From assembly GCA_041658725.1 (NCBI GenBank), contig JBAZZQ010000002.1, forward strand, positions 1 to 64,000: 64,000 nt of DNA. The letters are read 5' to 3'. The first letter of the stretch is position 1. Each line of letters starts with the position of its first letter. The position numbers and the translations under genes are program-made. Under the pieces are notes generated by a model. It was not told the DNA's origin, searched no databases, and saw nothing but the letters and a program-made list of their open reading frames with translations. This document shows, piece after piece, positions 1-6,967 of the stretch. The stretch comes from JBAZZQ01 sp041658725 (GTDB lineage Bacteria > Planctomycetota > Phycisphaerae > JAAYCJ01).

Positions 1-108
1 TCGGACTCCTTTCCTTTGGGCCTGTAACCTCCATTGTTTCAGAAAGTTACATCCTAAAGAGAAGGGGTCTGTTTTTCAAATTTTCAACGTAAAATGGAAA
101 CTACACCC

Positions 109-1914
109 TTATCTATTCACCAAGTCGTTTTTTATTTTCTGGTAATTAAAGATAGCGGAGTCAAGCCATTCAGAGGTGTCCTTCAGGCGTTCCAGATTGG
201 GACCATAATAAAGTTCTATTCTGACGTTGCGATTTCTGGGGGTTATACTATTTGGCGAGGGTTCATTTTTAACCCGTTGCCGGGGACCGTTTTTTTTGTT
301 CCTGTGAGGATTATCGGAAGGATTTTTTAAACTGAAGGTGTACACAAAAGGGTCTTCCCGCCATGCTTCCGCGGCGAGGCCTTCGGTTTTTATGAATTTG
401 GATATGGCGGGAGAAGATTCGATCAATGAGGTAAGTTTGGCAATGGCGATTTTCCCTCGATGGGCATTTTGGATAAGATCATCGAGAGTTGCCTGGATGT
501 TTTGCAAAACATTTGTCCTGCGGGCACGGTCGAGGGAATTCCAGAAGTCGCGCGGGGCGATGGACTTTCGCAGATTGTCGGATAGGTTGCTTAAAAGGAT
601 ATCTGCCTGTTTGATTTTTTCGCCGAGCTTGGATTTTAAAACGATCGGTGAAGTGAGTTCTGCAGTTAGTTCCAAGCCGTTTTTTCTTATCGCTTCTCTC
701 GGAGTTTTTGCGGTGTTGAGCACATTTGCTTCGGAAAAGATTTGTTGGGAACTAACCGGAGCGTCTGTCCAATAGGCTAATCTGGCAGGGTCGATGGCGG
801 AAGATGGTAACGTGGAGGAACGGACCTTGCACTCGGCGGCGGAGAGTTTTGGCGGTTTTTCCGATATAACCGCGTTGGGAAATTTTAGGACTTCGTCAAA
901 AGAGGATAAAATTCCGGCCAGCTCACCATAGACGCCTTTGAACCTTCCGCCGCCCACCAGAGCGACTTTTGGGCCGGTGAACTTTTGTAGTTCTGCATTC
1001 ATCTGGTCCACTAAAGCAGGATCACCGTTTAAAGAATCGATCCATAACAACAGGCCGCACCTGGCTGGATATTTTTTTAGGTTGGTTCGTAGGATTTTGA
1101 TCTGGTCCTGATCTTCAAGCGGGTCGCCCAGTTGGATAAGAATCATTTTTCCCCGGAACGCTTTTTGGGTGGATTGGGTGGTGGGAAACAAAGGAGACAT
1201 TTTTTTGAAGGACCAGGTTAAAAGGTCGTGTTTTTCAAAGGTGGGGCCGGTGGCGGCGGTAAAACCGATCCAGGCTTTGCCGTGGTCGAGCGTAAGTATT
1301 GTCGAGAGGTTTAGCGGAACGGTCAGGGCGGGGTCTTTGAGACCGTCGAAGTAGATTTTCATCGTGCCGGGGCGATATTCGATTTTTACCTGGTGGATTT
1401 TGCCGTCCGACATATCGGGGATGCCGGTCGTTAGACCCAGAGAGCAGCCGTGGTCCGTGCTGTTGGGATTTTCACCCCGGGTCTGGACGCTGATGTGATT
1501 GTCGTTGGAATCGCCGTCCTTTTTGTTGCAGAGGGTGTCGAATTCGACGGCCAGGCTGTTGGGCAGGTTGTAATATCCCTTAAAATTTCCCGTCAGACCG
1601 GTGATCCGATTATTTTGAATGACAAACGCAAAACCCACGCCGCCGGGCGGAGTCCGTTTGCTGGCCGAACCGCGATCAGCGATTTGAAACTGAAAGGTCG
1701 TCTCAAATCCATCGGCGACCGATTGTTTTTCGATGCGCCAAGCCGACCCAAACTGATCCTTGGCCGAAGGAGTAAGCCGAAGCTTGAAACCCGATATGGA
1801 TGCATTCTGAAACAAGCTAAGATTATCTACCGTGCGAAAATCCGAGTAGTTGAAATCGGCGTAGACAGGACTCATGGCAATAACTATGAAAAAAAGGGTA
1901 AGAACTAATTTCAT
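109..1914 (-). CDS. Exported protein with L-type (legume-like) lectin domain
   Basis: 601 residues. Residues 1-19 form a signal peptide ending in a VYA-type cleavage site, so the product is probably exported. Residues about 20-245 resemble the concanavalin-like L-type lectin fold: an early FNYSDF strand, a GVGFAFVIQN strand, and a VEFDT segment followed by an Asp/Asn-rich loop (DGDSNDNH) in the place where lectins bind metal and sugar. The remaining ~350 residues are not recognised; they contain a Rossmann-like stretch (ILIQLGDPL, later KVALVGGGRFKG) and a charged, basic C-terminal part. The role is inferred to be glycan binding at the cell surface or in the periplasm. It stands alone, with no obvious operon partner. 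The domain call is fairly firm; the biological role is open. Confidence 0.7.
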   Translation of the reverse strand: MKLVLTLFFIVIAMSPVYADFNYSDFRTVDNLSLFQNASISGFKLRLTPSAKDQFGSAWRIEKQSVADGFETTFQFQIADRGSASKRTPPGGVGFAFVIQNNRITGLTGNFKGYYNLPNSLAVEFDTLCNKKDGDSNDNHISVQTRGENPNSTDHGCSLGLTTGIPDMSDGKIHQVKIEYRPGTMKIYFDGLKDPALTVPLNLSTILTLDHGKAWIGFTAATGPTFEKHDLLTWSFKKMSPLFPTTQSTQKAFRGKMILIQLGDPLEDQDQIKILRTNLKKYPARCGLLLWIDSLNGDPALVDQMNAELQKFTGPKVALVGGGRFKGVYGELAGILSSFDEVLKFPNAVISEKPPKLSAAECKVRSSTLPSSAIDPARLAYWTDAPVSSQQIFSEANVLNTAKTPREAIRKNGLELTAELTSPIVLKSKLGEKIKQADILLSNLSDNLRKSIAPRDFWNSLDRARRTNVLQNIQATLDDLIQNAHRGKIAIAKLTSLIESSPAISKFIKTEGLAAEAWREDPFVYTFSLKNPSDNPHRNKKNGPRQRVKNEPSPNSITPRNRNVRIELYYGPNLERLKDTSEWLDSAIFNYQKIKNDLVNR

Positions 1915-1981
1915 GTCGCTAATTCCCTTAAAAGTGCAATCAGTGTTCCTTCTATATAACTCAAATTGACCAAGGTTTTTT

Positions 1982-2053
1982 CTGTCACTCCCGCGAAAGC
2001 GGGAGTCCAGGGGCTTTTCGCAAGACTGGATTCCCGCTTGCGCGAGAATGACA
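1982..2053 (+). repeat. REP-like dispersed repeat, copy 1
   Basis: An imperfect double palindrome: CTCCCGCGAAAGCGGGAG is followed by CCAG...CTGG and ATTCCCGCTTGCGCGAGAAT, with ends TGTCA...TGACA. A second copy in opposite orientation lies at 58940-59011 and matches over nearly the whole length. It lies in the gap ahead of the lectin gene and carries no ORF. It resembles the widespread REP/MITE type of short mobile palindrome. Confidence 0.7.
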
Positions 2054-2119
2054 AAAAAAGCGTAATACCATTAAACGTAAAAGGTTACATTATTCCAATT
2101 ACGAAACCGGTCAATTTGA

Positions 2120-2584
2120 CTATTTATTCAAGTCAATTCGGTATCGTCGGCAAAATCTCGCACCTCGGGCATACATTTCATGATCCTTCGGAATGCGTAT
2201 AGTCTCGATATGCGTTGCTCCGGCGATTTCACAGGTTCGCTGAGATGGGACGTTTTTTGGATCGACAGTTAGCCAGACCGAGCCCAAGCCATGATCGCGG
2301 GCGAGGGGAAAAATCAGTTGACAGCTTCGGGCTGCGTATCTGTGCCCGCGAAATCTCTTCTTCACTTCATATCCGATGTGACCTGGATAGCGGAGCTTGA
2401 CAGCAGAACCAATGCGCAAGCGAATGGTTCCAATCGCAGCGGATTTGCCGAGCCGTCGCATTTCAAACTCATACCCTGGAACATATCCTTTGACCGGATC
2501 GGCTGGTGTTTTCTTGATCAGAACCAATTCCAAATCGCCGTCAATAAGCTTGCCGGGGTTCACGAATGTAAACAACTCTTTCAT
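2120..2584 (-). CDS. GNAT family N-acetyltransferase
   Basis: 154 residues, the usual size of a single-domain GNAT enzyme. The acetyl-CoA-binding region is represented by the stretch HIGYEVKKRFRGHRYA (about residues 70-85), an R/Q-x-x-G-x-G/A-like motif, followed by the helix AARSCQLIFPLARDHGL. The later WLTVDPKNVPSQRTCEIAGA segment matches the GNAT motif B pattern, where a residue following an N-x-x-S helix closes the fold. The substrate cannot be told from sequence. No convincing Shine-Dalgarno sequence precedes the ATG; the upstream DNA is an AT-rich word repeat. It is divergent from uvrB. Confidence 0.8.
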   Translation of the reverse strand: MKELFTFVNPGKLIDGDLELVLIKKTPADPVKGYVPGYEFEMRRLGKSAAIGTIRLRIGSAVKLRYPGHIGYEVKKRFRGHRYAARSCQLIFPLARDHGLGSVWLTVDPKNVPSQRTCEIAGATHIETIRIPKDHEMYARGARFCRRYRIDLNK

Positions 2585-2586
2585 CT

Positions 2587-2640
2587 TTAATATTTAATAT
2601 TAACTTTGTATTTTGATATTTGCAATTTGCATTTTGCAAT
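2587..2640. repeat. AT-rich word repeat (TTTGCAATTTGC type)
   Basis: Low-complexity but not simple-tandem DNA built from short words: TTTAATATTTAATATTAAC, then TTTGATATTTGCAATTTGC and TTTTGCAATA. It sits exactly upstream of the GNAT start codon. Two other word-repeat tracts of the same style, but with other words, occur at 18877-18930 and 35401-35617. Confidence 0.5.
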
Positions 2641-2691
2641 AAAAAAAGGGAGCAAAGGCGCCGGGAACGGATAGAGACAGCTGCCCGAAAT

Positions 2692-2757
2692 CAGAGACGC
2701 ATGCAATGCGTCTCTACGGTGGATCGGAAACGGGCGACCACACCGGGTCGCCCCTAC
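2692..2757. repeat. Composite palindromic repeat
   Basis: Two adjacent hairpins: AGAGACGCAT (2693-2702) pairs perfectly with ATGCGTCTCT (2706-2715), and GGGCGACC (2732-2739) pairs with GGTCGCCC (2746-2753). The first hairpin recurs at 38738-38756 with the same GTAGAGACGCAT-type arm. Both have the look of dispersed intergenic palindromes rather than terminators, as no T-tract follows. Confidence 0.65.
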
Positions 2758-2797
2758 AAAAAATATGACATCGAAGACCTTACCTGTCGCTCGGCGA

Positions 2798-2829
2798 GGG
2801 AAGAACACTCCCTTACGGTCGTGCCTCTT
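2798..2829 (-). repeat. ACCGTAAGGGAG repeat family, copy 1
   Basis: On the minus strand this reads GAGGCACGACCGTAAGGGAG followed by TGTTCTTCCC. Identical 30-base cores lie at 25481-25510 and 43875-43904, and shorter relatives (GAGCCGCGACCGTSAGGGAG) at 4961-4981 and 9841-9863. Confidence 0.7.
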
Positions 2830-2868
2830 GAAGAAGGGAACCCCTATTATTTGGTTTGCGGTTGATGG

Positions 2869-2880
2869 TATAATTTTGTT
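2869..2880 (+). promoter_or_regulatory. Probable -10 box giving a leaderless uvrB transcript
   Basis: TATAAT at 2869-2874 is only six bases ahead of the uvrB ATG at 2881, which places the expected transcription start on or next to the start codon. No Shine-Dalgarno sequence is present in this gap. The -35 region is weak (ATTATT at 2846-2851 with a 17-base spacer). Confidence 0.5.
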
Positions 2881-4932
2881 ATGGATGAATTTGAATTAAT
2901 ATCCGATTTTAAGCCTGAGGGCGATCAACCGCAGGCGATTGATAAACTGGCTGCGGGGCTGGTGGAGGGAAAGCGATTCCAGACGCTGCTGGGCGTTACG
3001 GGGTCTGGGAAGACTTTTACTATGGCTAATGTTATTGCCAGGGTCAATCGGCCTACGCTGGTGATTTCTCATAATAAGACCCTCGCCGCGCAGCTTTATG
3101 AGGAGTTTCGGCAATTTTTTCCCAACGACGCGGTGGAGTATTTTGTCAGCTATTATGATTACTATCAGCCGGAGGCGTATATTCCGCAGCGAGATATTTA
3201 TATCGAAAAAGACGCTTCGCGGAATGATGATTTGGATAGATTGCGGATGGCGGCAACCAGTTCGCTTTTGAGTCGGCGGGATGTGGTCATTGTGGCTAGC
3301 GTGTCGTGCATTTTCGGTTTGGGCGATCCGGAAGATTATAAGTCGATGGTTTTAAACGTTTCGCGGGGCGAGGGGTTGGCGCGGAACGATTTACTGGCCC
3401 AGTTGATTGAGATGCAGTATGAGCGGTCGGAGACGGATTTGCTTCGCGGGAAATTCCGCGTTCGCGGGGATACGGTGGAGATTTGTCCTGCTTATGCCGT
3501 GTATGCGTATCGAGTGGAATTTTTCGGCGATCAGATTGATATGATCGATTTGATCGATCCGGTGACGGGCGAGACGCGAAAGCGCCAGCCTAGCCTCGTG
3601 CTGTATCCGGCCAAGCATTACGTGCTTCCCGAAGACCATATCGCGCGTGCGACCAAGGGGATCGAGGACGAGTTGAACGAACGGCTGGAGGAATTAAAAT
3701 CGCAGGGAAAGTTGCTCGAGGCGCAGCGGTTGTCGGCTCGGACACGATATGACCTGGAAATGATTATGGAGGTGGGGTATTGTTCGGGGATCGAAAATTA
3801 CTCGCGGCATCTGTCAGGCCGGGCGGCGGGGAGTCGGCCCTATACGTTGATCGATTATTTTCCGAAAGATTTTTTGCTGATTATCGACGAATCGCATGTA
3901 ACGCTACCGCAAATTCGCGCCATGTGGGCGGGCGACCGGCATCGGAAGGAAGTGCTTGTGGAGCATGGTTTTCGCCTGCCCAGCGCATTGGATAATCGTC
4001 CGCTGCGATACGATGAATTCGAGCAGCTCTGGAGCCAGGTGGTTTTCGTTTCCGCCACACCCAGCCCATACGAGTTGGAAAAATGCCAGGGCGAAGTGGT
4101 CGAGCAGATCATCAGGCCGACGGGATTGCTTGATCCGAAGATTCGCGTCGCACCGGCTCAGGGGCAAGTTCCGCACCTGTTGGAGGAAATCAAAAAACGG
4201 GTGGCGGTGCACGAGCGCGTGCTGGTAACCACGCTGACGAAAAAGCTGGCGGAGGACTTGTCCGAGTATTTTAAAGAGGCGGGTATTTCCTGCGAGTATT
4301 TGCATTCTGAAGTTGAAACGCTGGAGCGGGTCGAGGTGCTCAAGGATTTGCGGCTTGGCAAATATGACGTGATCGTCGGGGTGAATTTGCTGCGAGAAGG
4401 GTTGGATTTACCGGAGGTTTCGCTGGTGGCGATCCTCGACGCCGACAAGCAGGGATTCTTGCGGTCTGAGACTTCGCTGATTCAGATGATCGGCCGAACG
4501 GCACGGAATATCAACGCGGAAGTAATTTTGTTCGCCGATAAAATCACCCCGGCCATGCAAAACGCGATGGCGGAAACGAATCGCCGACGCACGACCCAGG
4601 AACGCTATAATCAGGACAATTATATTACACCCAAGACGATTATAAAAGAAATCCGAGCCGGTCTGGAGACGGAAATTACGGCCCGCAGAGCCGAACGCGA
4701 TGCCCTGCATATTCCGGAAGACCAATTTGAGCAGGTGGAACTGATTCAGATGCTGGAAAAAGAGATGCTGGAGGCGGCGGAGGCGATGGAATTCGAGCGG
4801 GCGGCGATTATTCGGGACAAATTACTAACCGTTCGCGGGCAGACGATGAAGGATATTTCTTTGGCGGTTCCGGCGTCTCAGCGGAAAACCCCGGCCAAAC
4901 GCAAACCCAGCCGAATGATGAAAAAGAAATAG
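2881..4932 (+). CDS. uvrB: Excinuclease ABC subunit B
   Basis: 683 residues, full length. UvrB is the ATP-driven damage-verification subunit of nucleotide excision repair; it takes damaged DNA from UvrA and recruits UvrC. Visible features: Walker A GSGKT at residues 41-45, the tyrosine-rich beta-hairpin YYDYYQPEAYIP at 91-102 that inserts between DNA strands, the DESH box, helicase motifs V/VI (GVNLLREGLDLPEVS, QMIGRTARN), and a C-terminal UVR motif (LEKEMLEAAEAMEFERAA) that binds UvrC. It appears to be transcribed alone as a leaderless message. uvrA and uvrC are not in the window. Confidence 0.98.
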   Translation: MDEFELISDFKPEGDQPQAIDKLAAGLVEGKRFQTLLGVTGSGKTFTMANVIARVNRPTLVISHNKTLAAQLYEEFRQFFPNDAVEYFVSYYDYYQPEAYIPQRDIYIEKDASRNDDLDRLRMAATSSLLSRRDVVIVASVSCIFGLGDPEDYKSMVLNVSRGEGLARNDLLAQLIEMQYERSETDLLRGKFRVRGDTVEICPAYAVYAYRVEFFGDQIDMIDLIDPVTGETRKRQPSLVLYPAKHYVLPEDHIARATKGIEDELNERLEELKSQGKLLEAQRLSARTRYDLEMIMEVGYCSGIENYSRHLSGRAAGSRPYTLIDYFPKDFLLIIDESHVTLPQIRAMWAGDRHRKEVLVEHGFRLPSALDNRPLRYDEFEQLWSQVVFVSATPSPYELEKCQGEVVEQIIRPTGLLDPKIRVAPAQGQVPHLLEEIKKRVAVHERVLVTTLTKKLAEDLSEYFKEAGISCEYLHSEVETLERVEVLKDLRLGKYDVIVGVNLLREGLDLPEVSLVAILDADKQGFLRSETSLIQMIGRTARNINAEVILFADKITPAMQNAMAETNRRRTTQERYNQDNYITPKTIIKEIRAGLETEITARRAERDALHIPEDQFEQVELIQMLEKEMLEAAEAMEFERAAIIRDKLLTVRGQTMKDISLAVPASQRKTPAKRKPSRMMKKK

Positions 4933-4960
4933 ATATACCTGCTTCTGGAAACAGTTACCC

Positions 4961-4981
4961 GCTCCCTGACGGTCGCGGCTC
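4961..4981 (-). repeat. ACCGTSAGGGAG repeat family, short copy
   Basis: GCTCCCTGACGGTCGCGGCTC on the plus strand. The flanks AGATATAC (4931-4938) and GTATATCT (4981-4989) are inverted repeats of each other, as if the element sits in the loop of a longer hairpin just after the uvrB stop. Confidence 0.6.
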
Positions 4982-5074
4982 GTATATCTATGGTTGGAAA
5001 AAATCGCGGGAACAAACTGCTTGGCTTTTGGATATGATTTGTATATGCTTTAAAACGTTTTTGGAGTATGGAAA

Positions 5075-6052
5075 TTGGCCCCGATTGCGACCGACAAGAA
5101 TAGTTTGATCGAGCTGATGCAACGGTATTTGCTGCCGCTGGGTTGCACGTTTACCGCGGTGGAGTTGTATCGCGCGGCGGAACCGCTGATTAAGCTGGCG
5201 GTGAAGGAAGACGCTCCGCGTCTGGACCTGGTCGATGCGAGGTTGATCGTTGATCCGGAGTTGCAGGGTGAGGCGCGAATTTTGGCCAATTCGGAGGGGA
5301 TATTCGCCGGGGGCTGGCTGGTGGCTCAAATCGCCGGCCATTACGATCCGACGATGGTTGTTGACGTGGTGGTTCGCGACGGTACACGGGTCAAAGCGGG
5401 GCAGGTGCTTGTGAAGATCAGCGGTTCTGTTGCCAACATCGTTACGGCGGAACGCATTTTCCTTAATTTCGTTTCTCGCATCAGCGGGATTGCCACGATG
5501 ACCGGTAAATGTGTAACCGCGGTGGCTGACTCTCACGCCGTGATCACCGATACGCGAAAAACGCTTCCGGGGTATCGCGTGCTGGATAAGTACGGGGTGC
5601 AATGCGGAGGAGGGAAAAATCACCGGATGCACCTGTGCGATGGGGTGATGATCAAGGATAATCATATTTCCGCCATGAATAACATGACGATTGGCCAGAT
5701 GGTTCAGCAGGTCAGGACAGCTTTAAAACGGCGAAAACGAAATATTCCGATCTGGGTGGAAATCGACCGTCTCGATCAACTACCGGACGCTTTGGAGGGT
5801 GGGCCGAATGTGATCTTGTTGGACAATATGAGTTTGCAGCAGCTTCGAACGGCCGTCCAAACCCGAAATGACTGGTTTGCCCAGTCGGACTATAAATCGA
5901 ATCGTACGGTTCCGCTTTTAGAGGCCAGCGGCGGAGTGGATTTGTCGAATATTGGGGATGTCGGACGTACAGGCGTCGAACGCATTGCGGTCGGAGCCCT
6001 GACGCATTCGGCCCCGGCACTGGACCTTAGTCTGGAATTGGTTGGGGCGTGA
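5075..6052 (+). CDS. nadC: Nicotinate-nucleotide diphosphorylase (carboxylating)
   Basis: 325 residues. NadC converts quinolinate and PRPP to nicotinate mononucleotide, CO2 and pyrophosphate in de novo NAD synthesis. Family hallmarks are present: ITDTRKTLPGYRVLDKYGVQCGGGKNHRMHL, shown here in parts as DTRKTLPGYR and GGGKNHR, the DGVMIKDNH metal/substrate loop, and the C-terminal EASGGVDLSNIGDVGRTGVE-type phosphate-binding region. The start is TTG at 5075, preceded by TTGGAG at 5061-5066; the nearby ATG at 5068 is out of frame and closes quickly. About 35 residues of N-terminal extension and loop make it somewhat longer than typical. nadA/nadB are not present here. Confidence 0.95.
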   Translation: MAPIATDKNSLIELMQRYLLPLGCTFTAVELYRAAEPLIKLAVKEDAPRLDLVDARLIVDPELQGEARILANSEGIFAGGWLVAQIAGHYDPTMVVDVVVRDGTRVKAGQVLVKISGSVANIVTAERIFLNFVSRISGIATMTGKCVTAVADSHAVITDTRKTLPGYRVLDKYGVQCGGGKNHRMHLCDGVMIKDNHISAMNNMTIGQMVQQVRTALKRRKRNIPIWVEIDRLDQLPDALEGGPNVILLDNMSLQQLRTAVQTRNDWFAQSDYKSNRTVPLLEASGGVDLSNIGDVGRTGVERIAVGALTHSAPALDLSLELVGA

Positions 6053-6124
6053 AAATTAAGGTAGACCGTCGAGACGGTTCAAGGAAAGCCCGAAATTGGC
6101 CGCCACCGGGTCTCGGAGATGGCG

Positions 6125-6967
6125 CTATGCCAGTCTTCGTTGGAATTCCTCTTCTTCGCCCGGTTTCATTCGATAGCAATGTTCCGGGGTGGGATATTTT
6201 CCCGTGTCGAGATCGCTGATATAGGTTTTGATGGCGTCTATAATCGGTGGGGCTAGTTCGGCGTATTTATGAACGAATTTCGCCGTTGGGCGAGGATACA
6301 GACCGAGGATATCGTAAATGATCTGTACTTGCCCGTGGCATGCGGGTCCGCTTCCGATGCCGATCACCGGGACACTTGTTCGTTTTGCAATGGTCTCGGA
6401 TACATTTGGAGGAACACATTCCAAAATCAGCATGCAAATTCCAGCCTGTTCCAGAATCTTGGCTTGGTCTACGATATCCATAGCCGATTCGGCTTCTCGG
6501 CCTTGTGCTTTAAATCCGCCGGCAAGGGCTGCGGATTGCGGGAGTAATCCCAAATGCCCGACCACGGGTATCGAAGCACTGACCAGGGCTTGGACCGTTT
6601 CGAGCACACTGCGTCCGCCTTCCAGTTTTACCGCGTCCGCGTTACCCTCACGAATAAATCTACCGGCGTTGTGTATTGCCGTTTCGACGTTCTGATAACT
6701 CATATAGGGCATATCGCCGATCAGGAAGACATCTGGCGCTCCCCTGCGGACGGCTTGGGTGTGGCGAATCATCATTTCCATATCCGCCTGCAGGGTATCC
6801 GGGTAGCCATATACGTTCATCGCCACCGAATCGCCGACGATAATCGCATCGACCCCGGCTTGTTCGGCTAAAACCGCCAAAGGATAATCGTACAAGGCCA
6901 ACATTGAGATCCGATGACCCGTGCGAATTTTTTCGTGAATTATCGTGATTGTAATCTTTTCTTTCAT
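6125..6967 (-). CDS. panB: 3-methyl-2-oxobutanoate hydroxymethyltransferase
   Basis: 280 residues. PanB adds a hydroxymethyl group from 5,10-methylene-THF to 2-oxoisovalerate, giving ketopantoate, the first committed step to pantothenate and CoA. Visible motifs: MLALYDYPLAVLAEQAGVDAIIVGDS with the metal-binding IVGDS, MPYMSYQ, AVKLEGG, and the GHLGLLPQSA active-site loop. Its start codon overlaps the M16 peptidase stop by four bases (ATGA), so the two genes are translationally coupled. The companion genes panC and panD are 32 kb away at 39-40 kb. Confidence 0.97.
   Translation of the reverse strand: MKEKITITIIHEKIRTGHRISMLALYDYPLAVLAEQAGVDAIIVGDSVAMNVYGYPDTLQADMEMMIRHTQAVRRGAPDVFLIGDMPYMSYQNVETAIHNAGRFIREGNADAVKLEGGRSVLETVQALVSASIPVVGHLGLLPQSAALAGGFKAQGREAESAMDIVDQAKILEQAGICMLILECVPPNVSETIAKRTSVPVIGIGSGPACHGQVQIIYDILGLYPRPTAKFVHKYAELAPPIIDAIKTYISDLDTGKYPTPEHCYRMKPGEEEEFQRRLA

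Noticed and set aside
1982..2053. CRISPR-like repeat
   Set aside because: Palindromic and dispersed as single copies; no regular spacers and no cas genes in the window.
6714..6967. Alternative panB starts downstream
   Set aside because: The ATG that overlaps the M16 stop by ATGA keeps all conserved N-terminal residues and fits translational coupling.
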